Shown here in pieces: positions 1 through 8,860 of a stretch of DNA of 64,000 nt. The notes beneath the pieces are model-generated. The model did not search any database. It saw only the letters and a list, made by a program, of their open reading frames with translations, and was not told the DNA's origin. Numbering within the stretch: position 1 is the stretch's first letter; each line of letters opens with the position of its first letter. Position numbers and translations under genes: made by a program. This DNA comes from Chrysoperla carnea (taxonomy: Eukaryota; Arthropoda; Insecta; Neuroptera; Chrysopidae), in the NCBI RefSeq assembly GCF_905475395.1, contig NC_058337.1, positions 138,639,172 through 138,703,171 on the forward strand, written 5' to 3'.

Positions 1-193
1 CTTTCCATCTTGCAAGTTTAGCTTTAAGAGCTTCTTGTTGCTCTTGTGCTAATATTTGTGCTTTAGCGGCTTTATTGTTGCAAGCATTAGGCTTGAGTTC
101 TTTAGTATTAGCCGTTTTTTGCTGTAATGCACGCTTATCTATGACCACTACTTGCTTTTGTGGTAGTTGAGGTAAAATAGTTTGCAGCGGCAT
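1..193 (-). CDS. Hypothetical protein, cut by window edge
   Basis: An open frame reads leftwards from an ATG at 193 to the window edge (64 codons seen). The protein is rich in Gln, Lys and Ala, with a run of Ala/Gln/Glu/Lys-rich helix likely to form a coiled coil. No family is recognised. It stops abutting a MITE-like repeat on its upstream side, so its promoter region may be disturbed. It could equally be an internal piece of a longer mobile-element protein. Confidence 0.4.
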   Translation of the reverse strand, partial: MPLQTILPQLPQKQVVVIDKRALQQKTANTKELKPNACNNKAAKAQILAQEQQEALKAKLARWK

Positions 194-205
194 TTTAAGC
201 TTCAA

Positions 206-350
206 TAGACTTCTTTCGAAACTAATGATTTGGAACTAAAACAATATTTAGCAACTATTAGATTTATCCTAAAGACAGATCTTTTTATCTATGTTACTCA
301 GATTTTAAGCTCATATTTTGATCTTAAATCTTAGTTTCGAAAGAAGTCTA
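206..350. repeat. MITE-like element with 18-bp perfect terminal inverted repeats
   Basis: The ends read TAGACTTCTTTCGAAACT and its exact reverse complement, 145 bp apart, with an AT-rich non-coding interior. Small size, perfect termini and no gene are what a MITE mobilised by a full-length IS would show. TA at each tip could be the duplicated target of an IS630/Tc1-type enzyme, which is inference. Confidence 0.7.
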
Positions 351-381
351 ATGTAGATCTTGCAGTTTGCATAGCGTTTTA

Positions 382-758
382 CTATTCATTTCTTAGTTTG
401 TTGATTTCAGTGATAGATAAACCAGTAACCTTGGAAATAAAGTCAGAATCAGAGCCGGCAGCAAGCATATTTTTTGCTACTTCATATTTTTCCTCATTTC
501 TACCAATCTGCATGCCTTCGGCTCTACCAATCTGCATGCCTTGAGCAATACCTTCATCAATATATTTATCAGCAATAGTTCTCATAAGTTCCTCTTGATC
601 TGCTTTATTTAAGTGTTTTGCTATGATCTAAGCTAGCTCTACTTATTTTTCTTCAGATACCTTAGCATCACTATACCACAATAACCACTTAATGTAAATG
701 TAGCCATTTTCTTTATCTATTTCAATACTACTTTCAAACTTCTCAAGTAAGCTTTGCC
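382..758 (-). pseudogene. Rpn-family PD-(D/E)XK nuclease/transposase-like gene, C-terminal half
   Basis: The last 67 codons (382-585) are open and match the C-terminal half of the copy at 5388-5930: a helical segment, IGRAEG/MQIGRNE-type repeats and a terminal ITEINKL motif. Upstream to 758 the same protein can be followed but has stops. The gene is cut at 759-764 by the IS21 insertion. Its continuation lies at 3695-3983 on the far side of that element. The family (Rpn, once annotated as putative transposase) is common in Rickettsia. Confidence 0.7.
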
Positions 759-834
759 AAAGATGTCATTGTCAAATAAAAAGGAACCACTAAATTACGT
801 GAAAAAGGGACCACTTTATTTAAAATTTTTTATG

Positions 835-2155
835 TCATATTACCTCCAGATTTATAGTTATTAATACGATACTTTTACCTGTGATGTTTAGTATATGTGC
901 ATGATGTACTACTCGATCAATAATTGCATGAGTTAAGAACTCATCAGCAAATATTTCATTCCATCTTTCAAAATCCTTGTTTGTGGTGATAATGGTTGAT
1001 TTATTTTCATATCGTTTAGCAATAATATTAAAAAAATCATCTACTGAATGTTTGGATAATTGCTTAAAACCTAACTCATCAAGAATTAATAAGTCAAATG
1101 ATAAGAGTAATTTAACTTTTTTGTGATAGCTATTATCTGCTCTTGCAATATGTAAATTATAAAGCATATCCGAGACCGTAGTAAAATATACAGAGTATTC
1201 TCGTGTTAAAGCTTTTAATGCTAATCCAATAGCAAGATGAGTTTTGCCAGTTCCAGAATTACCTATGAATATGACATTACTCTTAGTATTGACATAATCA
1301 CAAGTAGATAAATCACTTATTACTTTGGTATCAACACTTGGTTGGAATTGAAAATCAAAGTCTTCTAAATTTTTAGTGACTGGTAATTTAGCAGCATTTT
1401 TACGACGACGGTAATTATTATCCTTACGGTGAGAGTTTTCATCTTCACATAATAGTGAGAGAAATTCTTTAAATCCTAGTTTATTATTTTGAGCATCAAT
1501 TACTACCGTCTAAAGCCGGTAGTTTGGTTTACGCTTGCAAAGCAGATTAAAAGCGTAAACGCTAAAACTCTGATATTCTAAAATAATCTTTTTTATGATA
1601 TTCTTCTTGTTGCTCTATATACTTCTGTACTGCTTCCTAATTCACATAACCAACTGTAACAACAAAATACCCTCTAGCCCAAAGATGTTGACCCCAATAT
1701 CGCTTACGAAGTAGTTCAAATTCCTGTAGCAATTTACGACTACTCTTTCCTTTAATATATTGTAACACCTTTGATATTGAGATACTCGGTGGAACTGATA
1801 CTAATATATGAACATGATCAGGACTTATGCTGCCACTAATTATATCTATGTAATTAGCTGCACATATTTCCTGAATTACTTCCCTTGCTCTACTTGCTAT
1901 TTGCCCAGTTAAAACTCTATACCTGTACTTTGTACAAAACACTATATGATACTTTAAATCATACAGGCTATGAGACCCTCTCCTATATTCCATCTCTTCC
2001 TCTAGTAACCTATTAGATAGATTATACTAAAGTGTTCGCCTAAAGGCGAGGGTGTCAACCCTATCCCACTTAACTACATAAATAATCCTTTCATTTAAGC
2101 TATTGACTATACCTGATAATCTAAAACTGCGTAGGTCATTAAGCAAATTCTGCAT
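835..2155 (-). pseudogene. istB: IS21 helper ATPase IstB, interrupted by IS200
   Basis: AAA+ helper of IS21 transposition. The start is an ATG at 2155, overlapping the end of istA. The first part (to about 2082) reads MQNLLNDLRSFRLSGIVNS. After the IS200 insertion the frame resumes at 1498 and stays open to 835, with Walker A GNSGTGKTHLA (around 1230), Walker B LLILDELG and a sensor STIITTNKDF. The only clear lesion is the nested IS200, so the insertion is recent relative to the gene. Confidence 0.8.
1499..2081 (-). mobile_element. tnpA: IS200/IS605-family element, copy 1, tnpA truncated
   Basis: A 583-bp IS200-type element without terminal inverted repeats. The HUH tyrosine transposase frame runs 1993-1637 and has the HVHILV motif, but it stops after 118 residues, before the catalytic Tyr seen at position 125 in the 143-residue copies, so it should be inactive. 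Subterminal hairpins (TTCGCCTAAAGGCGA near 2040; GTTTACGCTT/AGCGTAAAC near 1535-1565) fit the single-strand ends of the family. The tetranucleotide ATCA abuts it, as in the other three copies. Confidence 0.85.
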
Positions 2156-3559
2156 TCTGACCTCCAAACTCTGGCAATGGTAAGTTTACTGCATTACTAT
2201 TTAAGATGTTCTTAATTTTAGAGTAAGAACTTATACCGTAATGTAATGCTCTACGACGGGCTTTATCTATTAACTCATCATTGTAAACCTTACGTAAAGA
2301 AATAATACCGCGAGCACAACGTTGCCAATCATTTACTCGTGTTTGTTGTAATAACTCTAATAATAAACTGCAATTATTGCCTATCTGCTGCATTTGTTGT
2401 TGATAATGTTCGCTATATTCTATAAAACTTGCGCATAGACGTTTATAATTTGCATAATGAGACGAATTAGTGGTAAATATTCCTTTGCCATCTTTCCTAA
2501 CGTGTCTTGCTATTAAATCATTTTGTATAGAAAATTTTGAACAAGGTTTGGTGATAATTGTACCAATACTTCACTGTATATATATTTTGCTGGTACGGAA
2601 TAATAATTATTATCTATGGTGATATGACAATCTTTTGCTACTTTTCGATTATGCCACGATGACAAATCAAACGTTTCTAATGGTAAGGGTATTAAATTAT
2701 TACTTTCTTCTTGCTCAAATAGTTCCTGGGGAATTTTTTTAGTAGTGCCTTGTATTCGGTTATTTGCTTTATTTAACCAGTTGGCAAGATCGTCTATTAA
2801 TTCTTCATATCTATGAAATTTACGTCCAGCAAAAAAGTTATTTTTGACATACTTTATGCCTGATTCTACTTTGCCTTTTTCTTGAGGTTGATATATACGA
2901 CAAGGCAAAAGTAAAATTCCATAATGATCAGCTAAACGTTTGTATTCCTTCTGATATACAGGCTCATAGAAATTGCTATCTACCACCCCAGCTTTAAGAT
3001 TATCAAGTTTTATTACTTTTGGACTGCCAGCAAAATAATTAAATGCATTGATATGACATTGTATCCATGTTTTACAACTTTGATCAAACACTACTTCATA
3101 ATAATCAACGCGACTATAGCTTAAACGCATATTAAACACATATGCTTTAACTCTACGCCCTTGGGCATTATACTGTAAGCCTATGTCACCAAAATCTACT
3201 TGTGCTTCCTCTCCTGCTACAGTATGAAACCGAATGCAACTGTTATTCTGAATCTTATATTTTTTGATATAACGGGTTAGTGAACCATAACTTTTTGTAT
3301 AACCTTGAATTTTTAACTCTTCAAAAATTCTTATGTAATTTAGATTCTTTTCTAATAACTCAATTATTTGTTCGTGCCAAGAATCCAGTGCTGAAGATCG
3401 TTCATAGGGTGCGGGAGATTCCGTACCAGACTCTACATAACGGTTTACTATTTTTCCTACTGTTTTACGGTTTATCCTCGTTAGTTTGGCAATATTTCTT
3501 TGACTGTTGCCTTGCTTATAAAGGGTGATAATTGTTGTGTACATATTTATTCTTATCAT
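2139..3559 (-). pseudogene. istA: IS21 transposase IstA, frameshifted
   Basis: DDE transposase of IS21. The main frame (3559-2513, 348 codons) has an N-terminal helix-turn-helix (GNSQRNIAKLTRINRKTVGK), the catalytic Asp in EEAQVDFGD, a second in IKLDNL and the Glu in KGKVESGIKYVK. The C-terminal part continues in another frame at 2393-2139, so one frameshift near 2.5 kb separates them. Its stop overlaps the istB start, as is usual in this family. Confidence 0.85.
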
Positions 3560-3694
3560 TGTATCACTAGATATTTATTTTAATTAATTATCTAGTGAAT
3601 ATTGCACATTATAACCTTATTAGGTTACACCAAATTCTCTGGTCCCTTTTTCGTGCAATTTACTGGTCCCTTTTACTTTAGCAATGACAAAGAT

Positions 3695-3983
3695 TTAAGA
3701 TATCACGAGCTTTGATGTGTTTAAGCATATACTCCATCATACCAAGATGCTTTTTTTGCTCTATCTCATTATCACTTTGTTTCTGTAAATCTACAAGTAA
3801 ATACTCATCACCCATCATTTCCTTAGCAGTCTTGCTATCTTCAAATAACTCCCAAAAGCTTTTGGAGCATTATAGGGTTTATCATTTGCATATACTACTA
3901 TAGGACATATTAGAGGGAGTTTATTATCTTTTTCTCTTGTGGGATTGGTTTTATTGTTATTGGCGTCCTTATGCCTTTCGCAT
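3695..3983 (-). pseudogene. Rpn-family nuclease gene, middle fragment
   Basis: The minus strand encodes the segment that joins the catalytic half to the C-terminal half (LPLICPIVVYANDKPYNAP and the MMGDEYLLVDLQKQSD region), closely matching the copies at 6729-7361 and 5388-5930. It is bounded by the IS21 target duplication on one side and an IS5 copy at 3984 on the other, so one Rpn gene has been hit twice. Frame breaks are present inside it. Confidence 0.65.
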
Positions 3984-5087
3984 GGCTTTGTTGCATAAAT
4001 AAGCTTTTGAATATACTGCCCCTAACCCCGCAATGCTAGCCTAGCCAACAGGCACAGAGATAGGTTTACCAATTTCAAACATTTTGTTTAATAAGTGGCA
4101 TTTAATAGACATTTCTATTGTCATATTTTGATCATGTCTTGATAGAAACTTACTGCCAAAAGAAGTTTTAAATCGAAAGAACGTGTTCTCTACACGCTTC
4201 CTTCTACCATAATTATTCTTTACCCTCCATGCTTGGTATCCTTTGTTTTGTTGATATATAACAGCTTCATCTCTCTCAGTTTTATCCCTAAGCGATTGAA
4301 CTTTTACTGAAGAGTTTGGGGGTCTAATAACTGGTTTTATCTTCTTCTTTCTCAACAATTGATATGTAGATTCACCGTCATACCCTCGCTCTCCCAGAAA
4401 ATCCTTGGCTCTGACATTAGCTGTTAGTAGTCCAATCTGTGATCTATCATCTATAGTAGGCTCTGTGGTACTATCGGCAAGTATCATACCTTGATCTTCT
4501 ATAACGATATGTAGCTTTTTCCATATGCGACGCTTATATTGCTTACCATGCTTATTTTCTAGCCATTCGTTCCCTGTGTAGGCTTGTATCCCTGTACTAT
4601 CCATTGAAATACAACTAAATTCTTTATCTTGATTTCCATGTAAATACCTAAGATCTAATGACTTCATACGCTTACTTAATGTTGTATTGTCTGGACATCT
4701 AATAGATAAACCCGATATTTCAAAGCGCCAGTTTATAAAGCCTTGGGTTTGGCGTAACTTAAGACCGAATAAGCATCTGATCTTCAAACACTGTAATATA
4801 GCGTGATCACTATAGCGTCTAGGTCTTCCTCGTTTCATTTCCTCTCTGTAATCAGCATACCAGCCAATCGCCAAATCACTGGCAATCATAAAATCTATGC
4901 GACCCCTATTGCGTAAAAAATTATTATATTCTGACCAATGCGTTATTTTATATTTAGAATACTTGCGTGATTTACCAAAAGGGGCTTTCTTCCGAGATCT
5001 CATATAATCTGGATTATTTTTAATTCAGGACATCTTACCAGATTATCACCACTCTTTCTCTACAAATCTTATTTATGCAACAAAGCC
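3984..5087 (-). mobile_element. IS5-family element, copy A, full length
   Basis: 1104 bp bounded by GGCTTTGTTGCATAAATAAG and its inverted copy. Its length equals copy E exactly. No matching direct repeat flanks it (CTTTCGCAT against ATGATGCTT), so one side has probably been rearranged since insertion. Confidence 0.85.
4041..5003 (-). CDS. IS5-family DDE transposase
   Basis: 320 residues, uninterrupted from ATG at 5003. The first catalytic Asp is in SCISMDSTGIQAY and the Glu is in RRKRVENTFFRFK. The usual second Asp context reads GERGYDGES here, whereas copy E has GDRGYDGES, so this copy may have lost a catalytic Asp. The protein acts on the 20-bp inverted ends of its own element. Confidence 0.85.
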   Translation of the reverse strand: MRSRKKAPFGKSRKYSKYKITHWSEYNNFLRNRGRIDFMIASDLAIGWYADYREEMKRGRPRRYSDHAILQCLKIRCLFGLKLRQTQGFINWRFEISGLSIRCPDNTTLSKRMKSLDLRYLHGNQDKEFSCISMDSTGIQAYTGNEWLENKHGKQYKRRIWKKLHIVIEDQGMILADSTTEPTIDDRSQIGLLTANVRAKDFLGERGYDGESTYQLLRKKKIKPVIRPPNSSVKVQSLRDKTERDEAVIYQQNKGYQAWRVKNNYGRRKRVENTFFRFKTSFGSKFLSRHDQNMTIEMSIKCHLLNKMFEIGKPISVPVG

Positions 5088-5194
5088 ATGATGCTTGGGA
5101 TGCAGGTGATTTTAGTGATGATTATACCACTCATTTAATAGGTGATGATAACGATATAAGTTAATACTATACTAATATCTTATTAAAAAATTAA

Positions 5195-5377
5195 CTACCT
5201 TACTATAGATTTGTTTTTTTGTGTTAATTTGTTCTGTTGTTTTGCTATGTGATTTTTTACTAGTTTATTTAATTCATCACGTTTCTTTTTATAATCGTAG
5301 GGCACTGTGTTTTTTATTTGTTGATCTGTGTTTTGTGCGCTTAGGATATTGTTATTGTATAAGAGTTGTGATTGCAT
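5195..5377 (-). CDS. Small hypothetical protein, 60 residues
   Basis: A short Lys/Asn/Gln-rich frame ending KNKSIVR, just downstream of the Rpn-type C-terminal fragment on the same strand. Composition is compatible with a basic helical tail. No family recognised. It could be a chance frame, and the only support is its position and a plausible ATG. Confidence 0.25.
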   Translation of the reverse strand: MQSQLLYNNNILSAQNTDQQIKNTVPYDYKKKRDELNKLVKNHIAKQQNKLTQKNKSIVR

Positions 5378-5387
5378 AACATTTTGA

Positions 5388-5930
5388 CTAGCTGTTTTTT
5401 AGTTTATTTATTTCATCAATTGAAAGACCGGTGACTTTAGCGATAAAGTCAGCATCAGATCCAGCAGTAAGCATATAATGCGCTACTTCATATTTTCCTT
5501 CATTTCTACCAATCTGTAAACCTTTAGCTTCCCCAATCTGCATGCCTTCGTTTCTACCAATCTGCATGCCTTGGATCATACCCTTTCGTACGCCCTCATC
5601 AATATATTTATCAGCAATAGTTCTCATCAGTCCCTCTTGATCCGCTTTATTTAGGTATTTTGCTATGATCGTTGCTAGCTCTACTTGTTTATCTTCAGAT
5701 ACCTTAGCGTCACTATACCACAATAACCACTTAATGTAAATGTAGCCATTATCCTTATCTATTTCGATGCTACTTTCAAACTTCTCAAGTAGACTTCGCC
5801 ATAGATTTAAGATATCACGAGCTTTGATATGTTTGAGCATATACTCCATCATACCAAGATGCTGTTTTTTCTCTATCTCATCATCACTTTGTTTTTGTAA
5901 ATCAACCATTAAATACTCGTCACCCATCAT
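5388..5930 (-). pseudogene. Rpn-family nuclease gene, C-terminal half
   Basis: A 180-residue open frame corresponding to the part of an Rpn protein after the nuclease fold: MVDLQKQSDDEIEKKQHLGMM, the long helix EKFESSIEIDKDNGYIYIKW, then GMQIGRNEGMQIGEAKG repeats and the terminal GLSIDEINKLKNS. The catalytic half is absent upstream, where a scrap of an IS5-like transposase lies instead. The number of IGRNEG repeats differs among the copies in the window (two, three to four, two), so that tract expands and contracts. Confidence 0.65.
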
Positions 5931-5940
5931 TATTCTTTAC

Positions 5941-6026
5941 GTTTGATAAATATTATACGAAAATTAGAGCACCTTTTGAAAGAGTATTCTCACAAGATAA
6001 TAAACGTGTCAGAAAATAATGAGGTA
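5941..6026 (-). mobile_element. Scrap of an IS5-like transposase gene
   Basis: Encodes KYYTKIRAPFERVFSQDNK on the plus-to-plus read of this short tract, identical to the segment near 24125-24170. It has no ends of its own. It abuts the Rpn fragment without a gap, marking an old rearrangement junction. Confidence 0.6.
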
Positions 6027-6270
6027 CATATATCAGGCGAAAGAGATAATATAAATTACGATTTATATTATACTCAATTTTTATGGGATATATACAAAAA
6101 ATAATTTAAAATAGGAGATATTTATATTTTAAGTTAAAGAATTTCTAATAATTATTTTCGGTACATAATCCCATATTATATATGAATCTAATATCAGACG
6201 GCACTTTTACAAAAAAAGAATAATTTTTAGACATTAATATAGTATTATAGAAAAAAGATATTTTTGTTTA

Positions 6271-6396
6271 GGTAAAATTGAAGATAATATTTTAACAGTC
6301 CGTTTTATGTTTCGAAATCATCGTATAAGAATTTTTGGAGCAGGATATTGGCGTAAAGGTAAGAAAATTTATAAGCAAGAAAATAAAATATACTGA
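6271..6396 (+). pseudogene. BrnT-type toxin gene remnant
   Basis: A short tract encodes the C-terminal BrnT signature (IRIFGAGYWRKGKKIY) just ahead of a BrnA-like frame, the usual BrnT-BrnA order. The rest of the gene is missing. It is a fossil of a toxin-antitoxin pair. Confidence 0.6.
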
Positions 6397-6604
6397 TGAG
6401 GAAATAGGTACAGTAAAAATAGTACAAGATTTTTTGCCTTCCCCTAAAGAACTATTATTAAAAGATGATTCAGTAAAAATAACTATCTCATTAAGTAAAG
6501 AAAGTATAGAATTTTTTAAATCAGAGGCAACTCATTTGCATGTTCCTTATCAAAAAATGATTAGAGCTTTGCTAGACAAATATACTGAGTATTATAATAA
6601 ATAG
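6335..6604 (+). CDS. BrnA-like antitoxin, start uncertain
   Basis: The conserved part begins around KYTDEEIGTVKIVQDFLP and ends with a ribbon-helix-helix-like segment (VKITISLSKESIEFF, then YQKMIRALLDKY), the DNA-binding fold of BrnA antitoxins, which repress their own operon and bind BrnT. The frame is open from a TTG at 6335, but this overlaps the BrnT remnant. The genuine family start would lie near 6383, where no ATG is seen. It sits beside the tRNA-Ser gene. Confidence 0.6.
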   Translation: MEQDIGVKVRKFISKKIKYTDEEIGTVKIVQDFLPSPKELLLKDDSVKITISLSKESIEFFKSEATHLHVPYQKMIRALLDKYTEYYNK

Positions 6605-6610
6605 CTAAGT

Positions 6611-6702
6611 TGGCGGAGAGAGAGGGATTCGAACCCTCGATACGGTATGACCCGTATAACGGTTTAGCAAACCGACGCCTTCGACCACTCGACCATCTCT
6701 CC
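6611..6702 (-). tRNA. tRNA-Ser (anticodon GCT)
   Basis: The minus strand folds as a class II tRNA: acceptor GGAGAGA paired with TCTCTCC, discriminator G, encoded CCA, T-arm GGGTTCGAATCCC, anticodon arm GGTTTGCTAAACC giving GCT, and a long variable arm. It reads AGC/AGU codons. It is the only RNA gene seen among the mobile elements of the left third. Confidence 0.93.
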
Positions 6703-6728
6703 ATTTATGCAGAACTATTTTATATCAG

Positions 6729-7361
6729 CTAATTAAAAAACCTATTCATCAATTCCTTAGCAGTCTTTCCATCTTCAAATAATTCCCAAAAGCTCCTTGG
6801 GGCATTATAAGGCTTATCATTTGCATTTACTACGACAGGACATATTAGAGGGAGTTTGTTTTTTTCTTTTGTGACACTGTTTTTATTTGTATCTTTATGA
6901 CGTTCGCATAATAGCAGCATATATTGCCAAAGTCTGAAAGCTATCCAGTAATCGCTACTAGACTGATGTTCTATCAGAACGTATACGTAAGCTTTGTCAT
7001 TATTGACACTTTCATTAGTACTATCTTTAATATTATTCTTTTTTAGAGAAACAGAATAAACAACATCACTAAGTCTTTTGCGTAAATCCTCAGTAACAAA
7101 GCTTTCTTTTTCTATTTTAATACTATCAAGATTGATTTTGTTCTTAAACGCAACGGGCAAATAATGCTCTAGAAACTCACGAGCAGCTACAGGCTCACTC
7201 ATGACCTTTTTAAATAATTCATCATGCCTTGGACGCTCAGAAGTGTCGCTACTATTAAAGTCTACCTGCTCATGGTTATGATTGCTTTCTTTAGTGTCAG
7301 CGGTGCTTAATTCGCTAGAATCTTTCGGTGTGTTTTTGTTGTTCATATACCTCATGTGCAT
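6729..7361 (-). pseudogene. Rpn-family nuclease gene, N-terminal catalytic half
   Basis: 210 residues from ATG at 7361. After a polar Ser/Thr-rich leader comes RPRHDELFKKVMS, LSDVVYSVSLKKN (catalytic Asp) and VYVLIEHQSSSDYWIAFRLW (Glu and Gln of the D-E-Q/K centre), then NAPRSFWELF. These are the hallmarks of Rpn PD-(D/E)XK enzymes, which cut DNA and promote recombination. The frame ends at MNRFFN, where family members continue for another 100-150 residues, so the copy is truncated. It lies head-on to the tRNA-Ser gene. Confidence 0.75.
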
Positions 7362-7853
7362 TACGATTTAATTTTAGGAATCCTAAATTAAACCTTACAT
7401 ATTCTATGAAAAGGTAGGTGTTTGTGTATAGCTAACTAAATGTTGAGCAGAACATGAAAGTATCCAAAATCCAATGAAGATAGCTGTGGCATAGTTAGTA
7501 GGGGATATGAAATGCCTATCTAGATGGAAGTAATTAATCTCTTAGGGTTAAATTCCCCGAAGCTCTGCTTCGTGCTTTCATAAGAAACAACTAAAACTTT
7601 TTTAGATACCTCGTAGCTCTGCTGCGAGGAGCATCATTTAGTTCTGCGAATTTATCAATAACATACATAACAAACTATTAGTTTTAATCAACACAAGATT
7701 ATTAGTTTTTCTAAGAGAAAACAAGAAAGAATAGTAAATATCAGATTATTTAAAATCACTTCAAAACATCAGAAAAATATAAATATCCACACTCAAAGCG
7801 TATAACATTATTCTTACAGATATTACGGGGAGCATGAGGGGGCGACAAGCCCC
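7362..7853. other. AT-rich spacer without a gene
   Basis: No supported gene. Two small inverted repeats are visible: GAAGCTCTGCTTC (about 7560) and CCTCGTAGCTCTGCTGCGAGG (about 7609). Both look like the short palindromes scattered through rickettsial spacers. Confidence 0.5.
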
Positions 7854-7946
7854 GGCTTTGTTGCACAAATAAGCTTTTGAATATACTGCCCCTAACCCCG
7901 CAATGCTAGCCTAGCCAACAGGCACAGAGATAGGTTTACCAATTTC
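7854..7946 (-). mobile_element. IS5-family fragment (transposase 3' end side)
   Basis: Ninety-three bases match the left end of copy A, starting at the inverted-repeat tip GGCTTTGTTGCACAAATAAG, and stop abruptly where an IS256 end begins. Confidence 0.8.
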
Positions 7947-8161
7947 GGCTCTGTCCAAATAAGTGTGTAAATTTCTCAAAGGTTATATAAAGAACATTAT
8001 AACTTAAGGAGAAATTAATATGACTCAAAAACAAAATGAAGCAATGAATCAAGCCATAGATTTATTGATCAATAATGATACAGATATATCAACTTTATTT
8101 AAAGAAGATGGTTTATTAAAACAGTTAACTAAGCGTTTTGTAGAGAAGGCATTGCAGTCAG
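7947..8161 (+). mobile_element. IS256-family fragment, 5' end
   Basis: Begins at the IS256 tip GGCTCTGTCCAAATAAGTG and continues through the leader to ATG at 8020 and about 47 codons (MTQKQNEAMNQAIDLLINND). It is cut at 8161 by an IS5 fragment. It preserves the uninterrupted start ATGACTCAAAAACAAAATG, which is the reference for the group II intron site at 12273. Confidence 0.85.
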
Positions 8162-8281
8162 GGCTTTGTTGCATAAATAAGATTTGTAGAGAAAGAGTGG
8201 TGATAATCTGGTAAGATGTCCTGAATTAAAAATAATCCAGATTATATGAGATCTCGGAAGAAAGCCCCTTTTAGTAAATCA
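8162..8281 (+). mobile_element. IS5-family fragment (transposase 5' end side)
   Basis: Starts at GGCTTTGTTGCATAAATAAG and includes the transposase ATG (8248) and 11 codons, then is broken at ATCA by the IS200 copy at 8282. Confidence 0.8.
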
Positions 8282-8860
8282 ATTACTACCGTCTAAAGTA
8301 GTTTGGTTTACAATTGCAAAGCAGATTAAAAGCGTAAACGCTAAAACTCTGATATTCTAAAATCATCTTTTTTATGATATTGTTTTTGTTGCTCTATATA
8401 CTTCTGTACTGCTTCTGAATTCACATTACCAACTGTAACAACAAAATACCCTCTAGCCCAAAGATGTTGACCCCAATATCGCTTACGAAGTAGTTCAAAT
8501 TCCTGTAGCAATTTACGACTACTCTTTCCTTTAATATATTGTAACACCTTAGATATTGAGATACTCGGTGGAACTGATACTAATATATGAACATGATCAG
8601 GACTTATGCTGCCACTAATTATATCTATGTAATTAGCTGCACATATTTCCTGAATTACTTCCCTTGCTCTACTTGCTATTTGCCCAGTTAAAACTCTATA
8701 CCTGTACTTTGTACAAAACACTATATGATACTTTAAATCATACAGGCTATGATACCCTCTCCTATATTCCATCTCTTCCTCTAGTAACCTATTAGATAGA
8801 TTATACTAAAGTGTTCGCCTAAAGGCGAGGGTGTTAACCCTATCCCACTTAACTACATAA
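8282..8860 (-). mobile_element. IS200/IS605-family element, copy 2
   Basis: Same ends as copy 1 (ATTACTACCG... and ...TTAACTACATAA), flanked by ATCA at 8278-8281. It is about 579 bp long and contains an intact tnpA. Confidence 0.87.
8341..8772 (-). CDS. tnpA: IS200-type HUH transposase TnpA
   Basis: 143 residues, the standard length for this group. The HUH pair is at His60/His62 (PDHVHILVSV) and the attacking Tyr at 125 (AVQKYIEQQK). The enzyme cuts and rejoins single-stranded hairpin ends. It is nearly identical to the copies at 1637, 25035 and 44508, so the family spread recently. Confidence 0.9.
   Translation of the reverse strand: MEYRRGYHSLYDLKYHIVFCTKYRYRVLTGQIASRAREVIQEICAANYIDIISGSISPDHVHILVSVPPSISISKVLQYIKGKSSRKLLQEFELLRKRYWGQHLWARGYFVVTVGNVNSEAVQKYIEQQKQYHKKDDFRISEF

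Larger units (their letters stand above)
765..3688 (-). mobile_element. IS21-family insertion sequence with nested IS200
   Basis: Terminal sequences GTCATTGTCAAATAAAAAGG (left) and the inverted GTCATTGCTAAAGTAAAAGG (right) are related, and inner copies of a GGGACCA motif follow at both ends. A 6-bp direct repeat AAAGAT lies at 759-764 and 3689-3694. Removing the element leaves a run matching the undisturbed Rpn copy near 5800. It carries istA and istB on the minus strand. An IS200 copy (1499-2081) sits inside istB. Confidence 0.85.

Noticed and set aside
7362-7560. A second group II intron or structured RNA in the spacer before 7560
   Set aside because: A few short complementary stretches were seen, but no domain V-like hairpin or consensus boundary could be found.
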